From assembly GCF_003076275.1 (NCBI RefSeq), contig NZ_CP029064.1:1126501-1190500 (forward strand): a stretch of 64,000 nt of DNA, given 5' to 3'. The stretch comes from Microbulbifer sp. A4B17. GTDB lineage: Bacteria > Pseudomonadota > Gammaproteobacteria > Pseudomonadales > Cellvibrionaceae. The position numbers and the translations under genes are program-made. Every line of letters begins with the position of its first letter. Positions within the stretch are counted from its first letter, which is position 1. The notes beneath the pieces were generated by a model. That model ran no database searches. It was not told where the DNA came from and saw only the letters and a program-made list of their open reading frames with translations. Shown one piece after another: positions 43,466 through 53,303 of this stretch.

Positions 43466-43654
43466 ATGTTGATCTTAAAGCGCCGGACGGGTGAAAACTT
43501 ACGGATTGGAGCGAACGTCTCAATTACGGTATTGGAAGTTAAGGGTAATCAGGTAAAGATAGGCATACGTGCTCCCAAATCTCTACCCGTTCACCGTGAG
43601 GAAATCTATAGACGTGTGCAAAAGGAGAGGGTACTGGGGGATGGCGTTGGTTGA
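43466..43654 (+). CDS. csrA: CsrA/RsmA-family RNA-binding regulator, paralogue
   Basis: 62 residues after [47 protein letters not shown] covers the whole CsrA fold, including the RNA-contacting N-terminal strand (Leu4-Arg6-type) and the GxxAPxxxxVHREEI segment. It binds GGA motifs in mRNA leaders. It lies on the strand opposite to the cassette genes at the edge of the array, so it could be a cassette gene in reverse or a chromosomal neighbour. The C-terminal tail ([10 protein letters not shown]) differs from classical CsrA. Confidence 0.9.
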   Translation: MLILKRRTGENLRIGANVSITVLEVKGNQVKIGIRAPKSLPVHREEIYRRVQKERVLGDGVG

Positions 43655-43716
43655 GATTATAGAGCGCCGCGAAGTAGCGGCGCGCGTTGGTGTGTCCAGT
43701 TTGCTGGGCGATAGGG

Positions 43717-43804
43717 TTAACGTTCTAATAACTGGCAGCTCTGGAGCGTATCGTAAGCTGACCGGCGCGTGGCTTTCACGCGCGAAGTCCATTAGCTTGT
43801 TATC
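43717..43804 (-). other. attC recombination site, empty
   Basis: Minus strand: GATAACAAGCTAATGG ... AGTTATTAGAACGTTAAC, with an inner GCGCGTGAAAGCCACGCGC hairpin. It closes the 43803-44054 cassette and is the last clear attC before csrA. Confidence 0.7.
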
Positions 43805-44054
43805 AACTACCATGTACCTCTCTTCTATTTTCAAGATCTTCACCACAAAATGGGCAGTATCTTATAAGGAGGTGATGAGAGCACATCTGTGAGCCAACTT
43901 CCCCTTCATAACCATCCTCAATATCAAATTCAGTTGCAGATTGCCACTGCGAAAGAACCCAACCCCATTCCACCCGATTAATTTTTTGATAGAAAATTTC
44001 AGCATCTTCGTACTGATTTTGTCTACAACGATGCTTTAATTTTTCTTTACTCAT
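43803..44054 (-). CDS. Small cassette protein with a C-terminal CPxCG zinc knuckle
   Basis: 83 residues. Ends ...SHHLLIRYCPFCGEDLENRR, a typical treble-clef/zinc-ribbon knuckle with a further Cys-x-His-His just before it, which could bind one zinc. No family recognised otherwise. An attC stands at each side, making it a textbook single-gene cassette. Confidence 0.55.
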   Translation of the reverse strand: MSKEKLKHRCRQNQYEDAEIFYQKINRVEWGWVLSQWQSATEFDIEDGYEGEVGSQMCSHHLLIRYCPFCGEDLENRREVHGS

Positions 44055-44060
44055 ATGGAT

Positions 44061-44150
44061 TTATAACGCCTTTGTAATGGGCAGCCTTGTGGCGAAGACA
44101 CGCTTAAGGTCGGCCAGTCCGAAGGACGATCGTCGACAAACTTGTTATAA
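44061..44150 (-). other. attC recombination site, empty, VCR-like
   Basis: Minus strand: TTATAACAAGTTTGTCG ... CCATTACAAAGGCGTTATAA, with GGACTGGCCGACC / GGCTGCCC inner arms. The uninterrupted ACTTGTTATAA here shows the native sequence of the intron target (introns enter after TTG). Confidence 0.8.
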
Positions 44151-44157
44151 ATCGTTG

Positions 44158-44499
44158 CTAAGTACAAGTGAATGAAAACGTTAACCGACAATCTATGTGT
44201 TTTAGCAATTGGTTCACAATATTTGGGGCTTCCCATATTTCAGTATCACTGCCAGTAGATATCGAAAGAAATATATCACACGACTCTGTGGCAATTTGGT
44301 ATTTACTAAAGAAAGCCACTATTTCTGCCATGGTATCTTCATTCAAAGGAATACGTCCCACAAAGCAAGGATTCTTGAAATGTGCCCGATACTTTGACAG
44401 CTTAACCTCATGGACGAGATTGCCAGCTTGCTCCTCTGTTAACTCCAGAAACCGAAAGCTAACATAGTCTTTAAAATGATAATCTCGATGATTTGACAT
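44158..44499 (-). CDS. Cassette protein of unknown function, first of the array
   Basis: 113 residues, soluble, with patterns DYVSFRFLELTEEQAGNLV and DIFLSISTGSDTEIWEAP. No family recognised. It is the right-most cassette gene; the DNA to its right holds no attC. Confidence 0.5.
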   Translation of the reverse strand: MSNHRDYHFKDYVSFRFLELTEEQAGNLVHEVKLSKYRAHFKNPCFVGRIPLNEDTMAEIVAFFSKYQIATESCDIFLSISTGSDTEIWEAPNIVNQLLKHIDCRLTFSFTCT

Positions 44500-44522
44500 A
44501 TTTTAGGTTTATAAATTTTATA

Positions 44523-44558
44523 TAGTAATCATTCTGACTATTATTACCATGATTACTA
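44523..44558. promoter_or_regulatory. Inverted repeat TAGTAATCAT ... ATGATTACTA
   Basis: Perfect 10-base arms with a 16-base spacer, in front of the first cassette gene. It could be an operator controlling array transcription, or part of an attI-like region. No protein partner is evident. Confidence 0.35.
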
Positions 44559-44977
44559 TCCTGGGATCAATCTTACGAAGAAGTGCGTAAAAATCTCGAG
44601 GAATTAATAAATCACATGCAAGTCTGAATTCTTGCTCCAGATGCGTAAATGATCACTTTGCCCACTATCCCCAACGGATAGACTTTCTCCAACTCACTGT
44701 CGTACCTAGAACTTCCAATCAATCAGGGTCTTTATAAAAAATAGCAGTCGAACCAATCGGAAATCATGTTGATTTCTTATCAGGGACCTAGAGGGTTGAA
44801 AAATGGTTTGGTACTTGAAGCGTTTTAGGTCGAAGACCACTTCGGTAAAGTTGATTTTGGAGATGACAAACCCATAAGCGATGCAGGTACATTGAGCACA
44901 TACTCGGGTTCTGAAGTTGATAGACAATCGAAAGGCACTAGGGCAAGAAGAGGTAGTTTGATTTATATCAAAAAAAT

Positions 44978-45001
44978 AAAAGGGGGCAGAGCCCCCTTTT
45001 T
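44978..45001 (-). terminator. Rho-independent terminator of valS
   Basis: AAAAGGGGGCTCTGCCCCCTTTT on the minus strand followed by a T-rich run; a second hairpin (ATCCGCTC...GAGCGGAT) lies between it and the stop codon. Confidence 0.9.
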
Positions 45002-45043
45002 TAAATCAGATCCGCTCTTTTATGGAGCGGATTACCAGAACCA

Positions 45044-47818
45044 TTAAAGGTTACTGATTTCCTCAAGCTGCTGCTGCAGGCGCTCGTGAGCACCTTTCAT
45101 TTCGGCGAGCTTGTCCTTTTCCTTGGCAACAACGGCTTCGGGGGCTTTGTCTACAAACTTGGGATTGTTGAGTTTGCCTTCGACTCGTGCGAGTTCTTTG
45201 GAAAGTTTATCAATCTCTTTTTGTAGACGGGCGCTCTCGGCTTTAACGTCGATCAGGCCAGCCATGGGTACCAGCAATTCCATATCGCCTACCAGGGCGG
45301 TGGCGGAGGCTGGGGCCGCTTCTCCGCTTTCCAGCCAGGTAATTTCTTCGAGGCTCGCCAATTTGATCAGCAGGCTGCGGGCTTGCTCCAGCAGTTCTTG
45401 GTCACGGCTGGAACCGCCGCGCAGGATCAGTGGGATTTTCTTCGCTGGGGAAATATTCATTTCACCACGAATATTACGCACGCCTTCAATAACCTGCTTC
45501 AACCAGGCAACGGCCGCTTCCGCTTCTTCGTCGATCTTGCTGCTGTCGGCTTCCGGGTATTGCTGCAGCATAATGGTGTCACCGTTGGAACCGGCGAGGG
45601 TTTTTACACGCTGCCAGATTTCTTCGGTGATAAACGGCATCAGTGGGTGAGCCAGACGCAAGATGGTTTCCAGTACGCGGATCAGGGTGCGGCGGGTGCC
45701 TTTCTTCACTGCGTCGGACGCGTTGTCGTCCCACAGTACCGGCTTGGACAGTTCCAGGTACCAGCTGCAGTACTCGCTCCAGATAAAGTCGTACAGGGCC
45801 TGGGAGGCGAGGTCGAAGCGGTAGGTATCCATGGCTTCGCGCACGGTAATTTCGGTGCGCTGCAGTTGGGAAATAATCCAGCGGTCGGCGATGGTCAGTT
45901 CAAAATCCGTGCTGCCGTCCTGTCCACAATCGTGCTCTTCGCAGTTTTGCAGTACGTAGCGGGAGGCATTCCAGATCTTGTTACAGAAGTTGCGGAAGCC
46001 TTCGATACGGCCCACGTCAAACTTGATGTCGCGGCCGGTGGATGCCAGTGAGTAGTAGGTGTAGCGCAGGGCATCGGTACCAAAAGCTGAGAAACCTTCG
46101 GGGAAGTCCTTGCGGGTTTGCTTCTCGATCTTTTCGCGCAGGTGCGGTTGCATCAGACCAGAGGTGCGCTTCTCTACCAGGGTCTCCAGGTCGATACCGT
46201 CGATTAGGTCGATTGGATCGATTACGTTGCCCTTGGATTTGGACATCTTCTGGCCGTGGTTGTCGCGCACCAGGCCGTGTACGTACACGGTGTTAAACGG
46301 TACTTCCTTCTTGAAGTAGAGGGTCAGCATCATCATGCGCGCGACCCAGAAGAAAATAATATCGAAGCCGGTGACCAGTACGGAGCTGGGGTGGAAGGCT
46401 TTCAGTTCTTCGGTATCTTCTGGCCAGCCCAGGGTGCCGAAGGTCCACAGGCCGGAGGAGAACCAGGTGTCGAGTACGTCGTCGTCCTGGCGCAGGCTGA
46501 TGTCGGCGCCCAGGTTGTGCTTCTCGCGCACTTCCTCTTCGCTGCGGCCAACATAGACATTGCCGTCGTTGTCGTACCAAGCGGGGATGCGGTGGCCCCA
46601 CCACAGCTGGCGGGAAATACACCAGTCCTGGATATCGCGCATCCAGGAGAAGTACATGTTTTCGTAGTTTTTCGGTACGAACTCAACGCGGCCATCTTCA
46701 ACGGCGGCGATGGCTTCATCGGCCAGGGGCTGGGTTTTTACGTACCATTGATCGGTGAGCCAGGGCTCAATCACGGCGCCGGAGCGGTCTCCGTGAGGTA
46801 CCTTGAGGCTGTGGGGCTCTACTTTTTCCAGCAGGCCGAGGGCGTCCAGGTCATCGACAATTTGGGTGCGCGCGGCAAAGCGCTCCATGCCCCGGTATTT
46901 TTCCGGTACTGCGTCGTTCAGGTGGGCGTCGGCATCGAGGATGTTGATCATCTCGAGGTTGTGGCGCTGGCCCATCTCGTAGTCGTTGAAGTCGTGGGCA
47001 GGGGTGATTTTTACACAGCCGGTACCGAATTCACGATCGACGTATTCGTCGGCAATAATCGGGATTTCGCGATCCGCCAGGGGCAACTTGATGGTCTTGC
47101 CGATCAGGTGCTGGTAGCGCTCGTCTTCCGGGTGTACGGCTACGGCGGTATCGCCGAGCATGGTTTCCGGGCGGGTAGTGGCAACTACCAAGTGGCCGGA
47201 GCCGTCGGAGAGCGGGTAGCGGAAGTGCCACAGGTGGCCCTGCTTCTCTTCGTTTAGTACTTCCAGGTCTGAGATCGCGGTGTGGAATTTCGGGTCCCAG
47301 TTCACCAGGCGCTTGCCGCGATAAATCAGGCCGTCTTCATACAGTTTGATAAAGACTTCCTGCACCGCTTTGTAGAAGCCGTCGTCCATGGTGAAGCGTT
47401 CGCGGGACCAGTCGGGGCTGGCGCCCAGGCGGCGCAGCTGGCGGGTAATGGTGCCGCCGGACTCTTCCTTCCACTCCCAGACCTTCTCAATAAACTTGTC
47501 GCGGCCCAGGTCGTGGCGGGATACGCCTTCGGCGCCCAGCAGGCGCTCTACCACCATCTGGGTGGCGATACCGGCATGGTCGGTGCCCACTTGCCACAGG
47601 GTGTTGTCTCCCTGCATGCGGTGGTAGCGAATCAGGGCGTCCATGATGGACTCCTGGAAACCGTGGCCCATATGCAGGCTGCCGGTGACGTTCGGCGGCG
47701 GGATCATAATGCTGTAGGGCTTGGCCTCAGTATCCCCGGAAGGCTTGAAGTAGCCGTTCTCCTCCCAGGTTTTGTACCACTGCTGTTCGATGGCGTTGGG
47801 CTGGTATGTTTTGTCCAT
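45044..47818 (-). CDS. valS: Valyl-tRNA synthetase
   Basis: 924 residues from the ATG at 47816-47818 ([19 protein letters not shown]). The open frame upstream to 47989 is rejected because its reading is unrelated to the family. Class I signatures are seen: [14 protein letters not shown] (HIGH region) and KMSKSKGNV (KMSKS), the editing-domain block [17 protein letters not shown], and a C-terminal coiled coil with [21 protein letters not shown] sequence. Charges tRNA-Val. Strong terminator downstream. Typical neighbour of holC and pepA in gammaproteobacteria. Confidence 0.97.
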   Translation of the reverse strand: MDKTYQPNAIEQQWYKTWEENGYFKPSGDTEAKPYSIMIPPPNVTGSLHMGHGFQESIMDALIRYHRMQGDNTLWQVGTDHAGIATQMVVERLLGAEGVSRHDLGRDKFIEKVWEWKEESGGTITRQLRRLGASPDWSRERFTMDDGFYKAVQEVFIKLYEDGLIYRGKRLVNWDPKFHTAISDLEVLNEEKQGHLWHFRYPLSDGSGHLVVATTRPETMLGDTAVAVHPEDERYQHLIGKTIKLPLADREIPIIADEYVDREFGTGCVKITPAHDFNDYEMGQRHNLEMINILDADAHLNDAVPEKYRGMERFAARTQIVDDLDALGLLEKVEPHSLKVPHGDRSGAVIEPWLTDQWYVKTQPLADEAIAAVEDGRVEFVPKNYENMYFSWMRDIQDWCISRQLWWGHRIPAWYDNDGNVYVGRSEEEVREKHNLGADISLRQDDDVLDTWFSSGLWTFGTLGWPEDTEELKAFHPSSVLVTGFDIIFFWVARMMMLTLYFKKEVPFNTVYVHGLVRDNHGQKMSKSKGNVIDPIDLIDGIDLETLVEKRTSGLMQPHLREKIEKQTRKDFPEGFSAFGTDALRYTYYSLASTGRDIKFDVGRIEGFRNFCNKIWNASRYVLQNCEEHDCGQDGSTDFELTIADRWIISQLQRTEITVREAMDTYRFDLASQALYDFIWSEYCSWYLELSKPVLWDDNASDAVKKGTRRTLIRVLETILRLAHPLMPFITEEIWQRVKTLAGSNGDTIMLQQYPEADSSKIDEEAEAAVAWLKQVIEGVRNIRGEMNISPAKKIPLILRGGSSRDQELLEQARSLLIKLASLEEITWLESGEAAPASATALVGDMELLVPMAGLIDVKAESARLQKEIDKLSKELARVEGKLNNPKFVDKAPEAVVAKEKDKLAEMKGAHERLQQQLEEISNL

Positions 47819-47979
47819 GCGGGCGGGAAACCTTGTGTTTAACTGACTGCGTGCACAGCGTTTTGGCTCAGGATAGTCTGGTGCTTGCTCGGGCTGCGCG
47901 GAAAAGGCGGCAATTATACCGCCGGGGTCTGGTGGGAAAAAGGCGGTATTTGAGCTTAGGGAGTTATTCAGAGGCTCCC

Positions 47980-48870
47980 TTAATCCCAAACACCGAGCTC
48001 GTCGACCACCTGTTCTATTCGGGCGCGCAGGCGTGGCTCCAATTTAGCGATCTGCTGGGCGACGAGTTGTTCGATCAATTCCTGGCGCTGGCGCTCTTTG
48101 GCGGAGGGCTCAGGGTCTGCGGCCGGATCTTCTTCGGCGGCTTGGGCCTCAGTGCTTGGAAGTTCAGCTTCTTTCTTCACTTCAGGGGCTGGTGCCACTG
48201 TTGTTGGAGCTTCTGCTTCCGGGGGCACAGGGGCTTCGGTTACTTGGGTATTTTCTTCAACTGGCAGGGGCCGTCCACCGGTGAGGCGGGAGCGAATATG
48301 ATTTGGCAGGAACGGGTTTTCCGCTTGGGGCTCCGGCTGCGGTTCGGGCTCTCTCTCCGGTTGGGCCTCTGGGAAAACTTCAGCTTTGGTTTCCCGGGAA
48401 TTCTGCTCTAACGGTGTTTCAACCGGTTTATCTTCAGCGGGCTTTTCTTCGATTTGCCCGGTTTCTGCGGAAGCTTGCGGTTCCTCATCCTCTACAGCCA
48501 GCTCTTGAAGCGGGCGCAAAAGAGCCAGGTCAGACTCCGCCAGCGACAGGGATTGCTGGGCCAGCATCTCTTCTTCAACCGGTGAAAATAAAATCGGCAG
48601 GTCGATATCTTCCAGTGAGGTATCGATATCTTCGAACTCACTGGTAGCTGGTGTCCCACTGGGTTTTGGTATGTCGGCAATAGTGGGAAGTGTGGGGGGC
48701 TCTGGGGTTACAGGATTACCCTGCTTGGCCACCTGGCTGAGCACGGGGATTTCTTCATTGTTCTCGTCGGTGACAAGCAAGTTGTGCAGTGAATTAAGTT
48801 CATCCAGAAATTCACTGGGCTGCTTGCGCTGCTGTCCGCGGTGCTTGTGTTTGTTTTTTTTGCCGGACAT
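47980..48870 (-). CDS. Proline/glutamate-rich hypothetical protein between valS and holC
   Basis: 296 residues, low complexity: basic start ([16 protein letters not shown]), a short conserved helix ([15 protein letters not shown]), a long Pro/Glu/Ala-rich linker (~120-260) and a C-terminal helix ([28 protein letters not shown]). It corresponds by position and ends to the uncharacterised protein found between holC and valS in many relatives. A partner role with the chi subunit is only suggested by position. Confidence 0.7.
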   Translation of the reverse strand: MSGKKNKHKHRGQQRKQPSEFLDELNSLHNLLVTDENNEEIPVLSQVAKQGNPVTPEPPTLPTIADIPKPSGTPATSEFEDIDTSLEDIDLPILFSPVEEEMLAQQSLSLAESDLALLRPLQELAVEDEEPQASAETGQIEEKPAEDKPVETPLEQNSRETKAEVFPEAQPEREPEPQPEPQAENPFLPNHIRSRLTGGRPLPVEENTQVTEAPVPPEAEAPTTVAPAPEVKKEAELPSTEAQAAEEDPAADPEPSAKERQRQELIEQLVAQQIAKLEPRLRARIEQVVDELGVWD

Positions 48871-48894
48871 GACTCTCGGACGTAGTTAGAGGCT

Positions 48895-49317
48895 CTAATT
48901 GATCTTATGGGATTGTAACGGATATCCGCGATCGCGGAAGTGACCAAATCGCAATCGGGACCGTTTTAATGGTTCCGGTTGTTGGATAACAACTTCTGCC
49001 AAGCGTTCAAAGCGGCTAAACCACTTGGGTACTTTGGAGCAGAGGTTGATCAGTAAGCCGTGGTGATCTGCGGGGTCTTCGCCACTGTTAATTTCTATTT
49101 GCGCCTGTTGGTTTTCAGTTTGCGGGGCGTGGGGCAGAAAACTGTCCTCGCGAAATGTCCACAGCAGTTGATCCATCTGCTCCGCCCGTTGCGAGTCGTC
49201 CACCGCGATTAATACCCGCATACCCGCGCGGAAGGCTTTCTCAGCCAGGCGGCAGGCAAAAACATCGGCGTGTTCCGGTTGGTCGGAAGAGAGAATATAG
49301 AAATCAATGCGAGTCAT
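48895..49317 (-). CDS. holC: DNA polymerase III chi subunit
   Basis: 140 residues. Starts MTRIDFYILSSDQPE, continues ACRLAEKAFRAGMRVLI, DQLLWTFREDSFLPH and HHGLLINL, the family core. Links the clamp loader to single-strand binding protein. Downstream of pepA as in relatives. Confidence 0.92.
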   Translation of the reverse strand: MTRIDFYILSSDQPEHADVFACRLAEKAFRAGMRVLIAVDDSQRAEQMDQLLWTFREDSFLPHAPQTENQQAQIEINSGEDPADHHGLLINLCSKVPKWFSRFERLAEVVIQQPEPLKRSRLRFGHFRDRGYPLQSHKIN

Positions 49318-49361
49318 TACAGATACTGGTCAAATAATCCCGGCCATATTGATACGCTGCC

Positions 49362-49395
49362 AAAAACAAAAGCGGCCCATTAATCAATGGACCGC
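49362..49395 (-). terminator. Terminator after pepA
   Basis: GCGGTCCATTGATTAATGGGCCGC hairpin on the minus strand followed by TTTTGTTTTTGG; ends just before holC, so holC may have its own promoter within or rely on read-through. Confidence 0.75.
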
Positions 49396-49446
49396 CCGGC
49401 GCGCCGGGCACCGATGGTGCCGGCGGCTATTGTGCGCTTTGGCTAC

Positions 49447-50913
49447 TTATTTGCCCAGTAGATATTCAACCAGTAGGGGAACCGGACGGCCGGTTGCGCC
49501 TTTCTGTGCGCCGGACTTCCAGGCACTACCGGCAATATCCATATGTGCCCACTTGTAGTCTTTGGCAAAACGCGCCAGGAAGCAGGCAGCGGTTACTGAA
49601 CCGGCTTCGCGTCCACCGATATTTTGGATATCGGCAAAATTGGAATCCAGGGAGGACTGGTACTCGTCCCACAGCGGCATTTGCCATGCGCGGTCGCCAG
49701 TAGTTTCGCCAGCCTGGAGAAGGCTCTTGGCCAGTTCTTCGTTATTGGCGTAGAGACCGGTGGCGTGATGGCCCAGGGCAATAACACAGGCACCGGTGAG
49801 GGTGGCGATATCAATCACTGCGCTGGGCTTGAACTTGGCTGCGTAGGTGATCGTATCGCACAGAACCAGGCGGCCTTCGGCATCGGTGTTGAGGATTTCG
49901 ATGGTTTTGCCGGACATGGAAGTCACAACATCACCGGGCTTGCTGGCGCGGCCGCTGGGCATATTTTCAGCAGCGGCAACCAGACCCACCACATTGATAG
50001 ACGGCTGTAGTTCAACCAGGGCGTTCATCACACCGAAAACACTGGCGGCACCGCCCATATCGTATTTCATTTCATCCATGGCGAGGCCCGGCTTGATGCT
50101 GATGCCGCCGCTATCGAAGGTGATACCTTTACCGACCAACACCACTGGTTTTTCGCTGGCCTTGCCACCTTTGTAGTTCATGGCAATCAGCGCGGGAGGC
50201 TCGTCGCTGCCCTTGGAGACGCTGAGGAAAGCACCCATGCCCAGGGCTTTCATTTTCTTTTCGTCCAGCACGCTGGTGGTGAGCTTTGCATTCTTTTTGG
50301 CTAGTGCTTTAGCCTGGGCAACCAGGTAGTTGGGGGTGCAGACATTGCCTGGCAGGTCTCCCAGTTCCCGGGCGACATTGCTGCCCAGTGCTTGAGCCGC
50401 ACCTACTTCCATACTGCCTTGGATGCCTTTCAGCTGTTTTTTCTCTGGGGCGTGAATGATGAACTTCGCCAGGGGCAGGGCCTTTGCATCGGTGCGGTTG
50501 TGAGTGTAGCGGTAGCTGGCCAGGCCAGCGGCCATGGCGATCTGCTGGGCTTTCCAGCGGTTGTCGGCGTCTTCAACTTCCACTTCACACAGGTAGCTCA
50601 CGGCCTCTTTAAAGTTCTTTACTCCATTGGCACTGCTGGATGCCAGCTTGCGAAATGCTGCCTGGCTGATGGTGCCTTTGCCAGTGCGTACTACCAGGAC
50701 ACGCTCGCTGGGAGCGTCGATTAGATCGATCAGCTGGGTGCTGCCGGATTTGGCCCCCAAGTCCCCACGCTTGAGGATTTTTGCAATCATTCCCCCGGTT
50801 AATTTATCCAGGCTTTTTCCACTTTCGCTGAGGTTATTTTTGGCATCTGCTGAAATAATTGAACAGGCGCTGCGTTGTTTAGTGATATCTGCAACCTTGG
50901 CGGAGAACTGCAT
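49447..50913 (-). CDS. pepA: Cytosol aminopeptidase (leucyl aminopeptidase), M17
   Basis: 488 residues. GKGITFDSGGISIKPG (first metal/active Lys block), DMGGAASVFGVM, and the signature NTDAEGRLVLCD are all present. Dinuclear-metal hexameric peptidase; also a DNA-binding factor in some enterobacteria. It is divergent from lptF with ~190 bases between, the usual arrangement. Confidence 0.96.
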   Translation of the reverse strand: MQFSAKVADITKQRSACSIISADAKNNLSESGKSLDKLTGGMIAKILKRGDLGAKSGSTQLIDLIDAPSERVLVVRTGKGTISQAAFRKLASSSANGVKNFKEAVSYLCEVEVEDADNRWKAQQIAMAAGLASYRYTHNRTDAKALPLAKFIIHAPEKKQLKGIQGSMEVGAAQALGSNVARELGDLPGNVCTPNYLVAQAKALAKKNAKLTTSVLDEKKMKALGMGAFLSVSKGSDEPPALIAMNYKGGKASEKPVVLVGKGITFDSGGISIKPGLAMDEMKYDMGGAASVFGVMNALVELQPSINVVGLVAAAENMPSGRASKPGDVVTSMSGKTIEILNTDAEGRLVLCDTITYAAKFKPSAVIDIATLTGACVIALGHHATGLYANNEELAKSLLQAGETTGDRAWQMPLWDEYQSSLDSNFADIQNIGGREAGSVTAACFLARFAKDYKWAHMDIAGSAWKSGAQKGATGRPVPLLVEYLLGK

Positions 50914-51102
50914 TTTTCGCTTTCCTTAAAATCTGACAATAGATTGCATGTCTCTAGGCCGAGACATAGCAAGAATTTTTAGTGATAATGCGTCGCACAA
51001 GTTTAACCCGCCTGTCTATGGATTGCTGTACCTAGAGGGAAACTTGCTCGTTTTTGATTCAGACAACATCACACCGCTGTCACCAAGGAATTTGTTCGCC
51101 CT

Positions 51103-52236
51103 GTGATTATTTTTCGCTATCTCTGCCGCGAGCTGCTGTTTGCCACGCTGGCGGTCAGCGCAGTTTTGCTGTTAATTGTGATGAGCGGCCGATTCGTGAA
51201 ATACCTGGCGGAGGCTGCCGCTGGTGATATTTCGGCGAATATCCTGTTCTCCCTAATGGGATTCCGCTTACCGGGGTTCCTGGAGCTGGTTTTACCGCTG
51301 GGCCTGTTTGTTGGGATTCTCCTCGCCTATGGCCGTCTCTATATAGAAAGTGAGATGACCGTTCTGCACGCCTGTGGCTTTAGTGACTGGCGTTTGCTGG
51401 GCTATACCATGATTCCGGCACTGATGCTGGCGCTGGTGGTGGCGTCCATGAGTCTGTATTTTTCCCCGGCGGGTATGGCGCGTTCCACCAGCCTGCTAAA
51501 TGCGGAAAAGGCCCGCAACGAGTTTGACCATCTGGTGCCAAAGAGATTTGTGTCCTCCCAGGGCGGTCGCGCGGTTTATTACGCCGATGCGCTGAGCGAG
51601 GACAAGTCCACCATGTTGGGGGTGTTCCTGGCTGAGTTGGGTGGTGCAGAAGAGGAAACTGAGGCAGACCAGCAGATTGTCATCCGTGCTCGTGAAGGTG
51701 TACAGGAGATAGATCCTGAGACAGGCCTGCGCTATTTGGTACTGCGCGACGGTTTTCGCTATGAGGGTGTTCCCGGTGAGCGGGAATACCGCCAGATGAA
51801 ATTTGACAGTTACTCGGTGATTCTAGAGGTGCCTCGTGAGCGCAGCCGCCTGCAGGACCAGATGGAATCGGCTTCAACCCTGGATCTCCTTAAAGGCGAT
51901 GACCCACAACAGAGAGCTTACCTCTACTGGCGTTTCAGTCTTCCTATATTGGTATTGGTGGTTGCTGTGTTAGCGGTGCCACTATCCCGCACCAACCCTC
52001 GCCAGGGGCGTTTTGCGAAGATGATCCCGGCTATTTTGCTGTATATCACCTACCTGGTAATCCTGCAGGGTGTCAGGGGGGCGATTGAGGACGGTAAGAT
52101 TTCCAACCCGGCAATGATCTGGTTGGTACATCCGCCTTTCCTGTTGCTCGGTTTACTGTTGTTGGCAGGAAGAAACTGGCGCAAGGCGCCGCCCAAGCGT
52201 TTGCCCGAGGGTGTGAAGGAGTCACCAGGTGAGTAA
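51103..52236 (+). CDS. lptF: LPS export permease LptF
   Basis: 377 residues from the GTG at 51103 (MIIFRYLCRELLFATLAVSA). Six membrane helices, three at each end, surround a periplasmic jellyroll domain (~125-265). With LptG and the ATPase LptB it extracts lipopolysaccharide from the inner membrane. Overlaps lptG by eight bases. Confidence 0.95.
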   Translation: MIIFRYLCRELLFATLAVSAVLLLIVMSGRFVKYLAEAAAGDISANILFSLMGFRLPGFLELVLPLGLFVGILLAYGRLYIESEMTVLHACGFSDWRLLGYTMIPALMLALVVASMSLYFSPAGMARSTSLLNAEKARNEFDHLVPKRFVSSQGGRAVYYADALSEDKSTMLGVFLAELGGAEEETEADQQIVIRAREGVQEIDPETGLRYLVLRDGFRYEGVPGEREYRQMKFDSYSVILEVPRERSRLQDQMESASTLDLLKGDDPQQRAYLYWRFSLPILVLVVAVLAVPLSRTNPRQGRFAKMIPAILLYITYLVILQGVRGAIEDGKISNPAMIWLVHPPFLLLGLLLLAGRNWRKAPPKRLPEGVKESPGE

Positions 52237-53290
52237 GCTCGATCTATATATCGCCCGCACCGTGATAGTTGCTGTGGGTGGTGCACTGATGATTATTCTT
52301 GGCCTCACGGTGGTCTTTGCCCTGGTGGATCAGCTGGGGGAGTTGAAGAAGGATTACGGCTTTGTCGATGCCCTGAAGTATGTGGGTTGGACATTACCGG
52401 CGCGTATTTATGAGCAGTTGGGTTTTTCCGCCCTGGTTGGCTGCCTGGTGGGGCTGGGTTCACTGGCGGGTACCAGTGAGCTGACCGTTATGCGGGCTGC
52501 GGGGGTGTCAATTGGCCGTATCGCCTGGGCGGTGATGAAACCCATCATGCTGCTGATTTTACTGGGGTTGGCGCTGGCGGAATTTGTTATTCCAAAAACC
52601 AATGTGATCGCCGAGAGCGATAAAGCCCGGGCTCTGGGTGAGCTGGAGGCGAGCGGTTTGGAAAGCGGCCTGTGGCTGAAAGACAGCGGCGAGTTTGTTC
52701 ACTTCAATGCGGCACTGCCGGATGGCGAACTCTACGGTGTTACCCGTTACCACTTTGGTGCAAACCGGGAGCTGGAACAGGTGGAGTTTGCTGAGCGCGG
52801 CCATTTTGATGGCGAGCGCTGGGAGCTGGAAAATAGCCGCACTACCACCTTTACCGGTGAGCATACCGAGAGTGAAACGGTACCCACGACAGAATGGAAG
52901 GCGGAGATTTCACCGGAGTTATTCGCCTTAGTGGTGCCACTGCCGGCGGATCTGTCGCCACGCAACTTGTGGGCCTACGGCAAATTCCTCGACCGCAAGG
53001 GTGAGGACTCCAGCCGTTACTGGCTGCAATTTTGGAAGAAGGTATTGCAGCCCCTTACCATTGCCAGCTTGGTGATGGTGGCGATCTCCTTTATTTTTGG
53101 TCCTCTGCGGGAGGTGACCACCGGGCTGCGTGTGTTTACCGGTCTGGTGGTTGGCCTGGTGTTCCAGTTTATCCAGGATATGCTGGGGCCATCTTCCCTG
53201 GTATTTGGTTTCCCGCCTTTCCTCGCCGTGTTGCTGCCGATATTATTTTGCTTTGGCGCTGGCTGGTATTTACTACAACGGGCCCGCTAG
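52229..53290 (+). CDS. lptG: LPS export permease LptG
   Basis: 353 residues from a GTG start inside the end of lptF. MSKLDLYIARTVIVAV, SELTVMRAAGVSIGRIA and the C-terminal FGPLREVTTGLRVFTGLVVGL-type helices are typical. Forms the heterodimeric permease with LptF. Confidence 0.95.
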   Translation: MSKLDLYIARTVIVAVGGALMIILGLTVVFALVDQLGELKKDYGFVDALKYVGWTLPARIYEQLGFSALVGCLVGLGSLAGTSELTVMRAAGVSIGRIAWAVMKPIMLLILLGLALAEFVIPKTNVIAESDKARALGELEASGLESGLWLKDSGEFVHFNAALPDGELYGVTRYHFGANRELEQVEFAERGHFDGERWELENSRTTTFTGEHTESETVPTTEWKAEISPELFALVVPLPADLSPRNLWAYGKFLDRKGEDSSRYWLQFWKKVLQPLTIASLVMVAISFIFGPLREVTTGLRVFTGLVVGLVFQFIQDMLGPSSLVFGFPPFLAVLLPILFCFGAGWYLLQRAR

Positions 53291-53303
53291 GGCCCACAGT
53301 CTT

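Larger units (their letters stand above)
44500..45043. other. Array-to-chromosome boundary, no gene
   Basis: 540 bases between the last cassette and valS. No integrase-like reading frame is found on either strand. It contains a 10-bp inverted repeat (44523-44532/44549-44558) and the valS terminator. This is where an attI and cassette promoter should be; neither can be proven by eye. Confidence 0.4.

Noticed and set aside
44500..45043. Integron integrase or attI next to valS
   Set aside because: No reading frame with tyrosine-recombinase blocks; only short frames with many stops.
45044..47989. Longer valS frame starting at 47989
   Set aside because: The first 57 residues (MGLREPLNN...) are read from intergenic DNA and unrelated to ValRS; the conserved start is the ATG at 47816-47818.
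45111..48301. Long plus-strand frames opposite valS, holC and pepA
   Set aside because: Shadows of G+C-rich coding genes on the other strand; no family resemblance.
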